Origin: Hetaerina americana
Taxonomy: Eukaryota > Arthropoda > Insecta > Odonata > Calopterygidae
DNA: 64,000 bases
Direction: 5' to 3'
Assembly (NCBI GenBank): GCA_022747635.1
Contig: JAKTNV010000006.1
Span: 62,759,090 to 62,823,089, forward strand
The notes under the pieces were generated by a model. The model ran no database searches and was not told the origin of the DNA. It saw only the letters and a list, made by a program, of their open reading frames with translations. Made by a program: the position numbers and the translations under genes. Below are positions 11,051 to 21,632 of the stretch, in pieces (position 1 is the first letter of the stretch; each line of letters starts with the position of its first letter).

Positions 11051-13290
11051 TCAGATTGTTCTTATTAGATTACGGTAGGAATTGTAGCGATCATAATGAA
11101 TATAAATATATTTGCTATTATACAACCTCAGAATATAATGTGTTACCATTAATTATAATTAACTTGAAATAAAACTGTGCTCAGAAATTTCAACTTTGCC
11201 TGTAATTGAGTATTTAACCATTAAAGTAATTTTACTTGTACTTTCAATACGTTTTCGCACACATTTTTGTTGAAATTTGAATCTCTCTGGGCACATTTCT
11301 CCTTCTTCCTCACTCCTTCCTACCCTTTTCAAATCTAATACCCCTTGGAATCATTTCTTTACGTGGTGGCTATTTAACATCTCTCTTCCATGAAGCATCG
11401 TTACTGAATTGCATAGTTTTGAACCAATTGATACTCCTTTGATCGGGAGTATAAACTAATTCTCCATGAAATGTATCATTACGCGTAATGAAAAAAAATT
11501 GCTGATGCGACACTTGAAAGGCTTCAGAAAGAAATTAAATCCAAATTTTATTAAATAAATAATCTTAAATTTTATCATTTTTCACGTTTGATCAGGGCTA
11601 ACAACCGTTTTTCTTGAAGACCTTAATTATTTGAGTTGAAAAGTGAAGGATCATTGTGTAAATAGGAAATGTAATTTATGGTTAAATCTGTATTTAACAA
11701 TTCACCAAAATAAGTAATGCAGATAAAATCAAGTACAAACTTCACTAACGAGGACCACAACCAATCTGAGCAGCCCATTTCCACACATTTCACATAATTG
11801 TGACATCTGGGCAAAATGATTTATTACAAGCCTACGAGTTGCGTCTGCTGTTCTCATCGATGCATGAGGAATACATTTAAACTGGGTTTGTCAGGTTGTT
11901 AGCGCTCTCCCGTTATGAAAGAGAAGTTGAGAGCTCAACTAACGAATATCATTTTCGTTTTTTTCGACTGTACAATTGCGTATTAATCACGAGGAAGCTA
12001 TCTATGGTGGTCCTGATTCAGTCTGCAATTGAACGGATCAAAGTAATTGTTATTATTATCTTCCCTTATGCTTCCTTAACTTTTGTGTTCTAAAATATTT
12101 CGCTATTTAAATATTATGCACATTTCGTTCGGATTTACGGTTCGGAGTGAAATTAATTATTTTTTTATTAATTGAATTTAAAATCAATAATTATTAGTCA
12201 AAATTCTTCAAAGAAAGTGTATCTGATGAAGAAAAAATAAAAAACAATTGAATTCAATTTATAGTTTTCGAATTACCCATTTACTAAATTTGATAGAAAA
12301 GTATCAGTTTAAATTTTATAAGCTCAGAAAACGATATTTTTCGATGCCTGTATTTTTATCAAGAAATTGATAAGCTCTTGGATATAAAAAAGAGACACAT
12401 ATTTGGTTAGAGGAAGAATGGAATGAAAACAGCAGGCACTAAGTGCAGTTTAACGCATTTTCTTAAAAATGCAACTATCACAGCCGACGATGCTAGGTTA
12501 AGAAAATAATGGACGAAAACATGTCTGAAGAGTTTGGAATGAAGGTAAATATCTGTCACCAATGTAAATTTTCACTTTTTATTATTTTCTCCCATCGCAC
12601 CTCACCCGATAGCGTAACAATAAATTATTCAGGTGGAAATAACGGGTAGCATTTCAAAATGAGAAAAAAATGAAAGCACTATACTACAGACGAAATACAT
12701 TTGTCTCTCTCTTCCTTTACCCGTCACACCCGAGACGATTTATTCGTCGTCATGTTTGTATATAGACGGGTAACAAATAATTAATATTCGTGCAGGGAGC
12801 TTGGTATGATGTAGCTTGTGCAATTAAGCGTGCTACCGTTTTCGTGTGCTTCAATGCACATAGTCAACTTCACCTGCTGAGAAAAGAAGGACCAAACATA
12901 GTCAAGTCTTGGAATAGTGTGGTCAGCGAGTCACGCGTGGGAAATTTACCAACCCTTTTTTGGTCTTTTTGTTCTTTGCAAGAGTGTGAATTTTTTGAAA
13001 AAAGAGAGACTGACATCAATGAATCCATGTTTCACTTGTATCAATTCTTCTTCATTTACCATTTCCCTTCATTTGATCTCTCTGTGCACCATGATTTGTA
13101 AGCGTGCAAAGAAGGTTGAGCTAAGGGTAATATACGAGTAATTAGTTAATGCATGCTGGTGAAGAAATTTGGACGTCTTATGGGACAACATTTTACCATT
13201 CTAAGGCTTTAAATTTAGCTAACAGTAGCAACTTACGAGAATTGTGCCAATATTTAAACCTACGCAAATTAAAAGCAAAGCACAGTTGTT
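11051..13290. other. AT-rich DNA without recognisable features
   Basis: No motif-bearing ORF or repeat boundary was recognised. The roughly 100-codon frame at 12,790-13,101 has no family resemblance. Confidence 0.55.
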
Positions 13291-13299
13291 ACATCTCAT

Positions 13300-13351
13300 A
13301 AGCTTGCGACAATTTTCGAATACCTAAGCTTGCGACAGTTTATGAATACCT
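13300..13351. repeat. Two-unit tandem repeat, 26-base unit
   Basis: AAGCTTGCGAC...GAATACCT occurs twice head to tail (13,300-13,325 and 13,326-13,351) with a few substitutions. No coding role is seen. Confidence 0.85.
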
Positions 13352-14306
13352 AAGATGCAGACATAGCATAAGTAATAATAATATCCTCAGTTGTGATAGC
13401 ACTTCCAAGTATTCTAAGCTCTATAATATGTTACCTTTTTACCTTAGTTCAAGAGACAAGGGTACCGTGGAATCCCAAAGATCATAAGTGATATTGGCTC
13501 TGATATTTGGTTGTAATAGGAAATTACTTACAAGAACCGAGAATCAAAGTGAGATTAACTTGCTGCCAAGGTGAAATATGGAGAAAGCATATCGACGAGA
13601 GATGAATAACTTAAAAAGAGGCGCTAAACTAACTTGTATGAATAAATGGCATTGGTTAGAGAATTTAGAATATGTAATAAGATCTTAAAACATATAATGT
13701 GATAGCTAAAGGGCAGCAGTGGAATTTAGAATAAATTAGCTGAAGAAATCATACCCAAAGAATGAATTAAAAAGATTAAATACGTTTTCATACGAGGGTG
13801 AATCAAATAACCTCCTTAGAGGTGCACTCAAAATTCAAAGCGTTTTCCCAATGCCCAGTTTTTGGCATTAGTAATAGCTATGGTTTGATGAGCATACCAC
13901 AATTAGCAGCATGATGCCAGAAAGCAACAATAATGTGCAACTTTAGTGTAAAAATGACAGCTGCATTTAAAACATACACAGAAGCATTGAGGCCCATCAA
14001 TTTTTCAGTTAGTTGTTCTGTCGGTCCAAAAATGTACATCTAAACTAGGCAATTCTTAAGAGTATTAATTTTCTAAGAAACCGCCCTTGACGACGTCAGT
14101 TATACCAAACATTGACAGCATTGGCGTCAGTAATAATTAAAGTATGGTATTTCTAGAGTTATCGTTAAGTTTCAATGTCCTGAAATAGTTCAATTGCACA
14201 CCATAAAGAGTGCATATGGAAATAATATAAATGATAATTTTTGTAACCAAGAAATAATGCGGTAAAAGTTTCACGGTTTTTATTTGAATCCCGTCTGTAA
14301 TTATTT

Positions 14307-14321
14307 ATAGGCTTAGGAAAT
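14307..14321 (+). repeat. Target-site duplication, left copy, of LINE A
   Basis: ATAGGCTTAGGAAAT here and ATAGGCTTGGAAAT at 18,221-18,234 differ by one base of indel. LINE homology starts immediately to the right, so this is the 5' flank of a 5'-truncated insertion. Confidence 0.7.
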
Positions 14322-14477
14322 ATACAGTGTATAAGTAATTATAGGCTGGAATAGAGCCGTAGGAGGAGTGTTTATCGCGGTTAAAAATTCTAGTGTCTCA
14401 AGAGCTGAGTTATTTCCTGATAGCTGTATAGAAAGTGCCTGGTGCTCAGTAAAAATACCCAGTGCGAAAAGAATATA

Positions 14478-15716
14478 CTACCTTGATCAAAAAGTTCCCG
14501 GAATAACCACCGTGTGGCGCTCCCATCGTTCCGATTTGAGTTCTGTTTTTTTTTGTTAAATTGGTACATCTGTTGTTGATATTCCCTTTAAATCTTAGTG
14601 TCATAACTTGACATTTGCAAAAGTTACGGTCGGTTTTCGGTATGTCCATCAGTGCTTCCTGCGATTTTTCCATTACTTCCTCTCGGCTGCTAAAACGCGT
14701 TCCCCGTAATGGTTTTTTAACTCGATTGAACAGAAAGAAGTCACAGGGAGCCAAATCAGGTGAATTCGGTGGCTGTTGGATGGTATTTGTTGCATTTTTC
14801 GTCAAAAAATTACGAATAATGATAGCACTGTGCGACGGTGCGTTATCATGGTGCAAAATCCACGAGTTTTCTGCCCACATTTCTGGTCTCTTTCGGCGAA
14901 TTGCTTCACGCAAACGTCTCATAACGCCCAAATAATACTCTTTGTTTACTGTCTGGCAAAAATTCATGATGCACTACACCGTTGTAATCCATGAAAACCG
15001 TCAGCATTGCCTTCTTTTTTGACTGAAAACGACGTGGTTTTTTTGGTCTCGGCTCATTTGGTGAACGCCATTCACTTGCCTGATGTCTGGATTGCGTGTC
15101 GTACTCATAAACCCACGTCTCGTCTCCAGTAATGATCCTTTTGATGAATGTGGGATCGGATTCAGCCTCGCAAATCATGTCTTTTGCGACGTCAACACGG
15201 TCTCTTTTTTGCATGAAATTGAGGTCTTTTGGCACCAACTTTGCTGCTACACGACGGAAACCCAAATCATTAACCACAATGTCTTGGGCGGATCCATAGG
15301 CAATGTTCAAGTCCTCCGCTATTTCTCTGATGGTTAATTTGCGGTTATTGACCAACATTTCTTTTACTTTATCAATTTTTTCACCGACTTTCGATGTCGA
15401 TGGTCTGCCACTGCGTTCATCATCTTCGATTGACTCACGACCACTTCTGAACCGCTCGTGCCACTGGTAAACGACCGTTTTTTTTAGAGAATCGTTGCCG
15501 AAACACTTTTCCAACATTTCCAACGTCCGTGCGCCACTAAATCCGTTTTTTACGCAAAATTTAATACAAGTTCGTTGTTGCAAATTTAAATCCATTTCTG
15601 CAATTGTAAAAAATCGCCAACACACACAGAGATAGATGTACTCTTGGCTACGTAACTTTTGCAAATGTTAAGTTATGACACTAAGATTTAAAGGGAATAT
15701 CAACAACAGATGTACC
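14478..15716 (-). mobile_element. Rearranged mariner (DD34D), same family as 50,855-52,177
   Basis: The left end starts at TA (14,476-14,477) with the TIR CTACCTTGATCAAAAAG. Positions 14,478-14,628 match the 5' end of the intact-ended copy (52,177 down to about 52,027) without a visible difference. At 14,628-14,631 the sequence switches to the C-terminal part of the transposase in the opposite orientation. It then runs through the transposase and its 5' UTR to 15,716, where it stops before the TIR. The 3' UTR, 3' TIR and last roughly 30 codons are absent, and part of the 5' UTR is present twice as an inverted repeat (about 14,566-14,628 and 15,654-15,716). The element lies inside the LINE A endonuclease, so it is younger than that insertion. 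Confidence 0.85.
14632..15595 (-). pseudogene. Mariner transposase, frameshifted and C-terminally lost
   Basis: Translation starts at MDLNLQQRTC (15,595; an upstream in-frame Met at 15,664 lies in the 5' UTR). An N-terminal helix-turn-helix region follows, including a DERSGRPST linker. Catalytic blocks are GDETWVYEYD (first Asp), HHDNAPSHS (second) and SPDLAPCDFF (third), with 34 residues between the second and third Asp, hence DD34D. Compared with the copy at 50,908-51,971, 8 bases between short CTGG repeats are missing near 14,956, which shifts the frame. The C-terminus after IPKT is replaced by antisense 5' UTR sequence. The codons are otherwise nearly identical to the other copy, so inactivation is recent. 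Confidence 0.9.
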
Positions 15717-15959
15717 TGTACGTATTATAGACCACCCCATGCTGGCGTTAACTCAATACTAGATCTGGAAAGGCAGATAAAAATCATTACATCCCACAAC
15801 ATTGAGCATAGACTAATTATCGGCGGCGATTTCAATGTTCCTAGAGTAGATTGGGATTCGTACAGTTTTATAAATGGAGGTAAAGACAAGGATTTATGCG
15901 AGTCCCTCTTATTGACGTTCAACTCAAATTCCCTGCACCCATTAGTCACTTCACCAACA

Positions 15960-16507
15960 AAATTTATTTATTCGATAAAGCTGACTACAATGGCTTAAAA
16001 TGTGAGTTAAACTGTTCCTATCTTAGATTTGATAAATTAAGCAAAACCAGGAGTGTCGAGGATACAAGGAATAATTTCCTTGCGGTCATACGTTCAGCAA
16101 TACAGAGATGCATGCCTAGTAAATATGTAAGGGAGAATAAGGAACCCCGTTGGTACAACTCTGAAGTATGGAAATCACTAAGATGGCAAAGGGTGTGCCA
16201 TGCCAGAATGAAAATCGCGGTCAAAGATTTCTCCCCTGATAAAATCAACGAAACCATACAGAATTACAAAGCATCTAGGTCCACTGCCAAGAAGGCCTTC
16301 CGGAAGGCGCTAGCGGAATTCAAAAGGAAAAAATTAGGTAAAAATTTAAACGATAACCCAAAGATGTTTAGGTCCTACGTCAGGAAAGTGCAGGGAAAAA
16401 AGTCTACCGTAAACTCATTGAACAACGAAATGGGGGATAAAGTAAATAGTAGTTTAGATAAAGCCAACATATTAAACTCATTCTTCCACAGTGTTTTCAA
16501 CAAATGA
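15960..16507 (+). pseudogene. LINE A linker region between endonuclease and reverse transcriptase
   Basis: An open stretch of about 180 codons, from LFDKADYNGLKCEL to SFFHSVFNK, ends at a TGA at 16,505. It contains lysine/arginine-rich helical sequence (RWYNSEVWKSLRWQR, then KAFRKALAEFKRKK) typical of the connector upstream of the RT in CR1/Jockey-like LINEs. LINE B shows the same blocks, degraded, at about 59,230-59,470. The terminating stop breaks continuity with the RT. Confidence 0.75.
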
Positions 16508-17982
16508 TCCCGGAATATACCAGAGAACCTTCCGGAAACATTTCTGCAGCCAATGGAAGGAATCGACTTTTCCACTCGCGGAATAGAGTTACTCCTTAAA
16601 AACTTTGACCTCAACAAATCTCCGGGACCTGATGAGATACCGGCCCGCGTGTATAAAGACCTGTCGTCTTAAACTGCCCTTTATCTTGATATAATATTTA
16701 AGAAATCATTAGCAGAAGAAAACGTGCCAAGCGGCTGGAAGATAGCTTCTGTAACACCCATATTTAAAAACGGAGACCGGGAGGACCCCAGTAGTTATAG
16801 GCCAATGTCGCTCACCTGCATCTCCTGTAAAATTCTTGAACATATCATTGTTAGTTCCATAATGAGGTACCTCGATAGCTAAGATTTATTGATCAATAAC
16901 CAACACTGGTTCCGTAAAGGTATATCCTGTGAAACTCAACTCGCACTCTTTGCTCATGATATAATGCATTCCGGTGAAAGTAATATTCCAGTTGATGCGG
17001 TATTCCTTGATTTTAAAAAAGCTTTTGATAAAGTCCCTCATTGCAAGTTACTCGCGAAGTTGGAAACTTATGAAATACGCGGGAGTATTATATGCTGGTT
17101 TAGACAATTTTAAAAAAATCGCATTCAAACAGTCGTCCTGGACGGTGTACCTTCCGATGCTGTCAAGTTCACGTCGGGTGTACCACAGGGAAGTGTCATA
17201 GGCACCCTCTTGTTTCTTATTTACATAAATGACCTCAGCACCGTGGTTAATAGCAGGCTCCGTATTTTTGCTGACGATGCGGTGATTAATGTGGACATTC
17301 GAAGTCGCGAAGACAGAGTCACCTTAGCTAACGACCTAAATGCAATGCAGACTTGGTGCGATACATGGCAATTGGAATTAAATTTGAAAAAATACGTAAT
17401 ACATTTTTGGGAAAAGTGTAATTCCCTCCCCTTTAGTTAAAAACAGAAATCACGAGGGTAGATTCCTTCAATTACTTGGGTGAAACAATTACTCACGATC
17501 TGTCCTGGCGAAAGCACAGACGAGAAATATGCGGTCGTGCTAATAAAAAATTGGGATTTGTGAAAAGGATCCTCAGTAAATGTAACGAAAAAGTGAAGGA
17601 ACGATGTTTTCTTGCCCTTGTCAGGCCCCACCTAAAGTTTGCTGCCAGTATATGGGATCCTCAAGAGATAAATTTGATTTCGGAATTAGATCGAGTTCAG
17701 CGGAGGGGGGCTAGATTTGTCAAAAATTGTTATGACCAACGCAGTAGCGTAACTACTTTGCTAGAAAATTTAGGCTGGGATTCCCTTAAAAAGCGGTGTT
17801 TACAATATAGATTAAACTTATTAAAAACATTTAAAAATGGGTCCTTTTCCGATTACATCAAGAACATAATACGTACCCCAACGTATTACGGGCGGAGGCA
17901 TCACGAATATAAGATTAGAGAGATAGACTGCAAGACTGACAGGTTTAAATGGACATTTTTTCCAAAAACAATAAGAGAGTAG
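16508..17982 (+). pseudogene. LINE A reverse transcriptase and C-terminal domain
   Basis: RT motifs appear in order: NKSPGPDEIPARV (about 16,614), SYRPMSLTC (about 16,794), FLDFKKAFDKV with the first catalytic Asp (17,003-17,035), SGVPQGSVIGTLLF (about 17,170), FADDA with the catalytic Asp pair (17,267-17,281), then after a frameshift SFNYLGETITHDLSW. The C-terminus has RPHLKFAASIWDP and RVQRRGARFV, the usual post-RT signature of CR1/Jockey-type LINEs. Four in-frame stops plus the frameshift near 17,450 make it a pseudogene. The catalytic Asp pair itself is intact. Confidence 0.88.
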
Positions 17983-18220
17983 AATGCTTGTTTTCGAAAT
18001 CCCCAACTAGTTGGCTCGACATAATAAGTATTAATCTACAAGGTAGCGACTGCGCATGGTTCTACTAGTATAATTATATATTTATTTTTGCAGGTTCCCG
18101 CAACCTTTCCCCATCCATTTGAAAAACCCTAACCCCCTTACCCCTTACACTTTCCTCCTAGTGCTGCACCCCCTGCCACTCACCTTTTTGGTGGATCGCA
18201 GAGTAATGATGTAGATGTAG

Positions 18221-18234
18221 ATAGGCTTGGAAAT
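18221..18234 (+). repeat. Target-site duplication, right copy, of LINE A
   Basis: ATAGGCTTGGAAAT directly follows the GTAGATGTAGAT tail and matches 14,307-14,321 apart from one missing A. Confidence 0.7.
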
Positions 18235-18479
18235 ATTATCCGTATCGTAAAAAAAAAAATTATATGCATGTGTGAAAAACTGCAAAACTCTAGTGAAAAA
18301 ATGAGTAGCGCGAAAAGCCATTCATATTTGATTAAGACTCAAATTATTAGCTATATTTAAAATAGCTTACAACAAGTATTGAAATATACTGCCATTAATG
18401 CTTAAAAGGATAAAATATTTTAGTTGATATACAAAAAATTCAATTCATGATATACCTAGATAAGACAATTATAATTTAT

Positions 18480-18491
18480 AGATCAAACGAC
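18480..18491 (+). repeat. Target-site duplication, left copy, of RTE copy 1
   Basis: AGATCAAACGAC here and AGATTAAACGAC at 21,738-21,749 agree at 11 of 12 bases and sit exactly at the two ends of the element. Confidence 0.8.
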
Positions 18492-18500
18492 CCCTCCCCG

Positions 18501-18782
18501 AACTACAACCTTGACGTGGTGGAAGGGCTTGTGCGTTCCGATGTCCCCTAGAGCTGTGCTGGCGGGAGTAATAAAAATGGCTCCTGGTAGGGTCACCTAT
18601 GCCAGATAGGTCGAAGGTTAGGAGCCAGACGAAAGGTAGTCCACGCAGCGTCTGTTCCTCAGTGAGGCGGCTGCAATGGCGTCTGACCCCAGTGGGGCGG
18701 CCAGTAAGTGATGGTGTCACGTTAAAAACACTATTGAAGAAGGCAACGGGAAACCACCTCAATTATCATTCCCTAGAAAAAT
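18501..18782 (+). promoter_or_regulatory. RTE copy 1 structured 5' leader
   Basis: The leader has the same hairpin-forming segments as copy 2 (see 23,891-24,181). The nested stem CTGG..GGGT-c-ACCT..CCAG (18,584-18,605) has one C-to-T change that leaves a G-U pair. The CAGACG/CGTCTG stem and the CCCC-agt-GGGG stem are unchanged. The first strand of the possible long-range pairing reads GAACTAC instead of GGACTAC, which introduces a mismatch. Function is inferred; internal promoters and self-cleaving ribozymes are known in leaders of some RTE and R2 elements. Confidence 0.4.
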
Positions 18783-21632
18783 ATGATGGACAATAGAGAT
18801 ATTTTGAGTCCTGGCAACCACGGGGCTCGGCCCAATCGGCCGTGTGTCGTGCCCGGCAGCGGGGGAGGCAAGGCTTCCGCGGTCGTCATCCCACGAAACC
18901 CTTGCAAGGGAAAACCAGCAGCAGCAGGACAGAAGACGCAGGAGAAGAAGACCAAATTAGTTAGAATAGGAACGTGGAATGTTAGGACAATGATGAGGAC
19001 AGGGAAATTGGAGAATGTTAAGCGAGAGATGGAAAGGGGAAATATAGATATTTTAGGTCTATGCGAGGTGAGATGGAAAGATAGCGGGGATTACTGGAGT
19101 GATAAGTATAGAATAATATACAGCGGTGGGGACGAGAGCCAACGAGGGGTTGCCATAATATTAAATGAAGAGGTAGGAAGAAGCGTAGTCAACATAGAGC
19201 AGGTAACGGATAGAATACTACTAGTGGAGATAAAAGCAGAACCGACGAACTTAGTTATTATTCAGGTACACATGCCACCGAGCAACCATAAGGAAGAAGA
19301 GGACGATTGGATATACGATCAGTTAGAGGAGATGATCGCGTGTGTTCCTGCAGGGAAACATTTAATAGTGATGGGAGATTGGAATGCGACGGTAGGCGAA
19401 GGAAGAGATGGTGATGAGGTGGGCGACTACGGTTTAGGCACGAGGAATGACCGCGGGGAGAAAGCAGTTGAGTTCTGCAGGAGACAGGGGTTAGTAATCA
19501 CCAACACTTGGTTTAGACACCACAAAAGACGCATGTATACATGGAAAATGCCAGGTGACTCAGGAAGATATCAGCTAGATAATATCCTGGTTAGACACAG
19601 GTTTAGGAATAGTGTGATAAATTCCCACAGCTTCCCGGGAGCGGACGCGGACTCAGACCACAATTTAGTTGTTATGAAATGTAGCATACGTTTCAAAAAG
19701 ATAAGGCAGGGGCGGCGAGTTAGAAAATGGAATGTAGAAGCAATAAATTGGTTGAAAACGAAGGAATACAAGCAGGCGGTAGAGAAAATCATGGAGGATG
19801 GTAAAGGGCTTAGTACTATCGAAGAAAAATGGGAAATGATCAAAAAAGGGTTGTCTAAAGCCGCAAAAGACACTATTGGAACCGTTAACGCTAAAAGGAC
19901 TAGGAAACCATGGATCACGGATGAGATGATTACAAAGATGGATGAGCGGCGAAAATGGAAGAATATAAATACAGAATTAGGCAAAATGAAGTACAAAGAA
20001 TTGAACAATAAATTGAGGCGGGCAACAAATAAGGCAAAAGACGCATGGTGGAAGACGCAGTGCGAGGATATGGAAAGTCTGCAGAGGAAGGGTGAAATCG
20101 GTGCGCTGTACAGCAAAGTTAAATCTTTATCGGGAAGTAGGAAAGGGAGATCAACGATAGCAGTTAGAGATAAGGCAGGTAAGGTAATAGTTGACGCAGG
20201 AAAGATCCAAGAGAGTTGGAAGGAGTATATAGAAGAACTGTATAGTAAAGAACTCAGACCAACAAAGTTACACATTGAAAAAAAAATGACGTAGAGGAAG
20301 ACGGCTTAGGTCCAGGCATACTAGACGATGAGATAGAAAGGGCATTAAGGGAGATGAAACTAAATAAGGCCGTGGGGGGAGATAACATTCCCGTGGAACT
20401 TTTAAAGTGCTTAGGAAAATGTGGGAGGAAGAGGCTATATGGGCTGATCCGTAGTATCTATGAGGAGGGAATCTCGCCGGAAGACTTTGTGAGATCAGTT
20501 TTAGTTCCTATTAGATGATCATTTTGGGTTTAGGAAGGGGAGAGGCACGCGTGATGCCATTGCAGTAATGAGATTATTAATAGAGAGGAATATAGAACAT
20601 AACCAGGAGGTATTTGTCTGTTTCGTAGATTTCGAAAAAGCGTTTGATAGAGTGAATTGGGAAAAATTAATGAGTATATTGCAGAAAATAGGAATAAATT
20701 GGAGGGAAAGGAGGCTAATCCGCAACCTGTACATGTCTCAGACTGCTCAGGTGCGGGTGGGAAACGGGGAGTCAGGATGGGCAGTGTTAGGAAGGGATGT
20801 AAGGCAGGGTTGTCCATTATCACCGTTGCTGTTCAACCTGTATGCAGAGGAAATGATCAAAGAGGCATGGGAAGAACTCGAGGTAAGAATGAAAGTGGGT
20901 GGGGAATTCGTAAAATCAGTTAGGTTTGCTGATGACCAAATTTTAGTTTGTCAGTCAGCCAAGGGGCTGCAAGCATTGCTGAGTGAATTGGAAATTCAGT
21001 GCGACAGGTATGGGATGAGAATCAATATTAATAAAACAAAGGTTATGCAATTTTCTAGAAAGAAAAAGGCTAAGCTTAACATTAAAGTAGGAGGGCAAAA
21101 ACTAGAGCAGGTAGAACAGTTTACGTATCTCTGCTGTGTTTTGGACCAACGCGGTTAAAGTAGTAAGGACGTAAGGAGAAGAATTGCACTAGGTAAAGAG
21201 GCTTTCACAAGGAGGAGTGAGTTAATGACGGGGACGTTGAGTAAAGATGTTAAGAAAAGACTCGTAAAAACTTTAATTAGGAGCGTAGCTATGTACGGTG
21301 CGGAAACGTGGTCATTGAAGCAGGAGGATAGACGTAGATTGGAGGCTTTTGAAATGTGGGTGTGGAGAAGAATGGAAAAGGTGAAATGGACAGAGAAGAA
21401 AACAAATGAGGAAGTACTTGGTATGGTGGGCGAAGAGAGGGGTTTGTTGGGAGAAATCCTGTGGAGGCAGGAAAAATGGATGAAGGGGGTGTTGACCGGC
21501 AGTGGGAAGTTGACGACTTTGATAGAGGGTAGAATGTTGGGCAAAAGAGGAAAGGGAAGGAACAGGATAGGGATGTTGGACGGGATGAAGGGAGGAAGAA
21601 AGTACTCAGAGATGAAGAGGGACCTGATATAG
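18783..21632 (+). pseudogene. RTE copy 1 endonuclease-reverse transcriptase, disrupted
   Basis: The start MMDN at 18,783 is shared with copy 2. Residues 58-300 are the APE endonuclease, with TWNVRT, CEVRW, MGDWNA, YTW, QLDNILV and SDHN; copy 2 has SDHD. A one-base loss in an A-run at about 20,280 shifts the frame at codon 503. A net 125-base deletion at about 20,511-20,515 removes conserved RT sequence, and because 1 + 125 is divisible by 3 it restores the frame. The RT then continues with FVDFEKAFDRV, RQGCPLSPLLF and FADDQ. A CAA-to-TAA change ends it at 21,158. The C-terminal stretch from 21,159 to 21,632 is otherwise open and has no further stop. The conserved KAFD Asp, lost in copy 2, is kept here. 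Confidence 0.92.

Larger units (their letters stand above)
14322..15998 (+). pseudogene. LINE A endonuclease domain, split by mariner and truncated
   Basis: Left of the mariner the translation ends a GGVFIAVKN motif and a segment up to SAKRIY. Right of it, CTYYRPP begins, followed by a region containing GGDFNVPRVDW. These are characteristic blocks of the APE-like endonuclease of CR1/Jockey-type LINEs; GDFN carries a catalytic Asp and Asn. The expected block with the ILDL...SDH motif is absent. After VTSPTKF the sequence jumps to LFDKADYNGL, part of the post-endonuclease linker, and the frame shifts at about 15,960. The endonuclease is therefore non-functional three times over: 5' truncation, mariner insertion and loss of the SDH block. 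Confidence 0.8.
14322..18220 (+). mobile_element. CR1/L2/Jockey-like LINE A, 5'-truncated, interrupted by a mariner
   Basis: A non-LTR retrotransposon of the CR1/L2/Jockey group. In order it holds a truncated APE endonuclease domain, a linker, a reverse transcriptase and a C-terminal domain. The 3' UTR runs from about 17,990 and ends in GATGTAGATGTAGAT repeats. It begins inside the endonuclease coding region, at the equivalent of position 58,655 of LINE B, directly after the target-site duplication. That fits incomplete reverse transcription from the 3' end. A mariner occupies 14,478-15,716. The ORF is broken by in-frame stops at 16,670, 16,880, 17,111 and 17,438, by a frameshift between 17,440 and 17,476, and by an internal deletion near 15,960. 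Confidence 0.85.

Noticed and set aside
12790..13101. 103-codon plus-strand ORF
   Set aside because: No recognised domain, and average codon composition is similar to non-coding neighbours. Not enough to call a gene.
13792..13830. Mariner-type terminal sequence (TACGAGGGTGAATCAAATAACC)
   Set aside because: It resembles mariner TIRs that start TACGAGGGT, but no matching inverted end and no transposase homology were found nearby.
14446..14559. Extension of the mariner frame into a fusion protein
   Set aside because: The frame runs from transposase into antisense 5' UTR and LINE sequence by chance after the rearrangement. It is not an evolved fusion.
18469..18762. Minus-strand ORF repeated almost identically at 23,700-24,161
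   Set aside because: It lies antisense in the RTE leader and is repeated only because the element is. The similar minus-strand frames at 18,773-18,955 and 24,172-24,354 have the same explanation.
19571..20275. 234-codon minus-strand ORF (and 295 codons at 24,970-25,857)
   Set aside because: Antisense shadow of the RTE endonuclease-RT frame. Its Ser/Leu/Phe-rich composition mirrors the sense codons.
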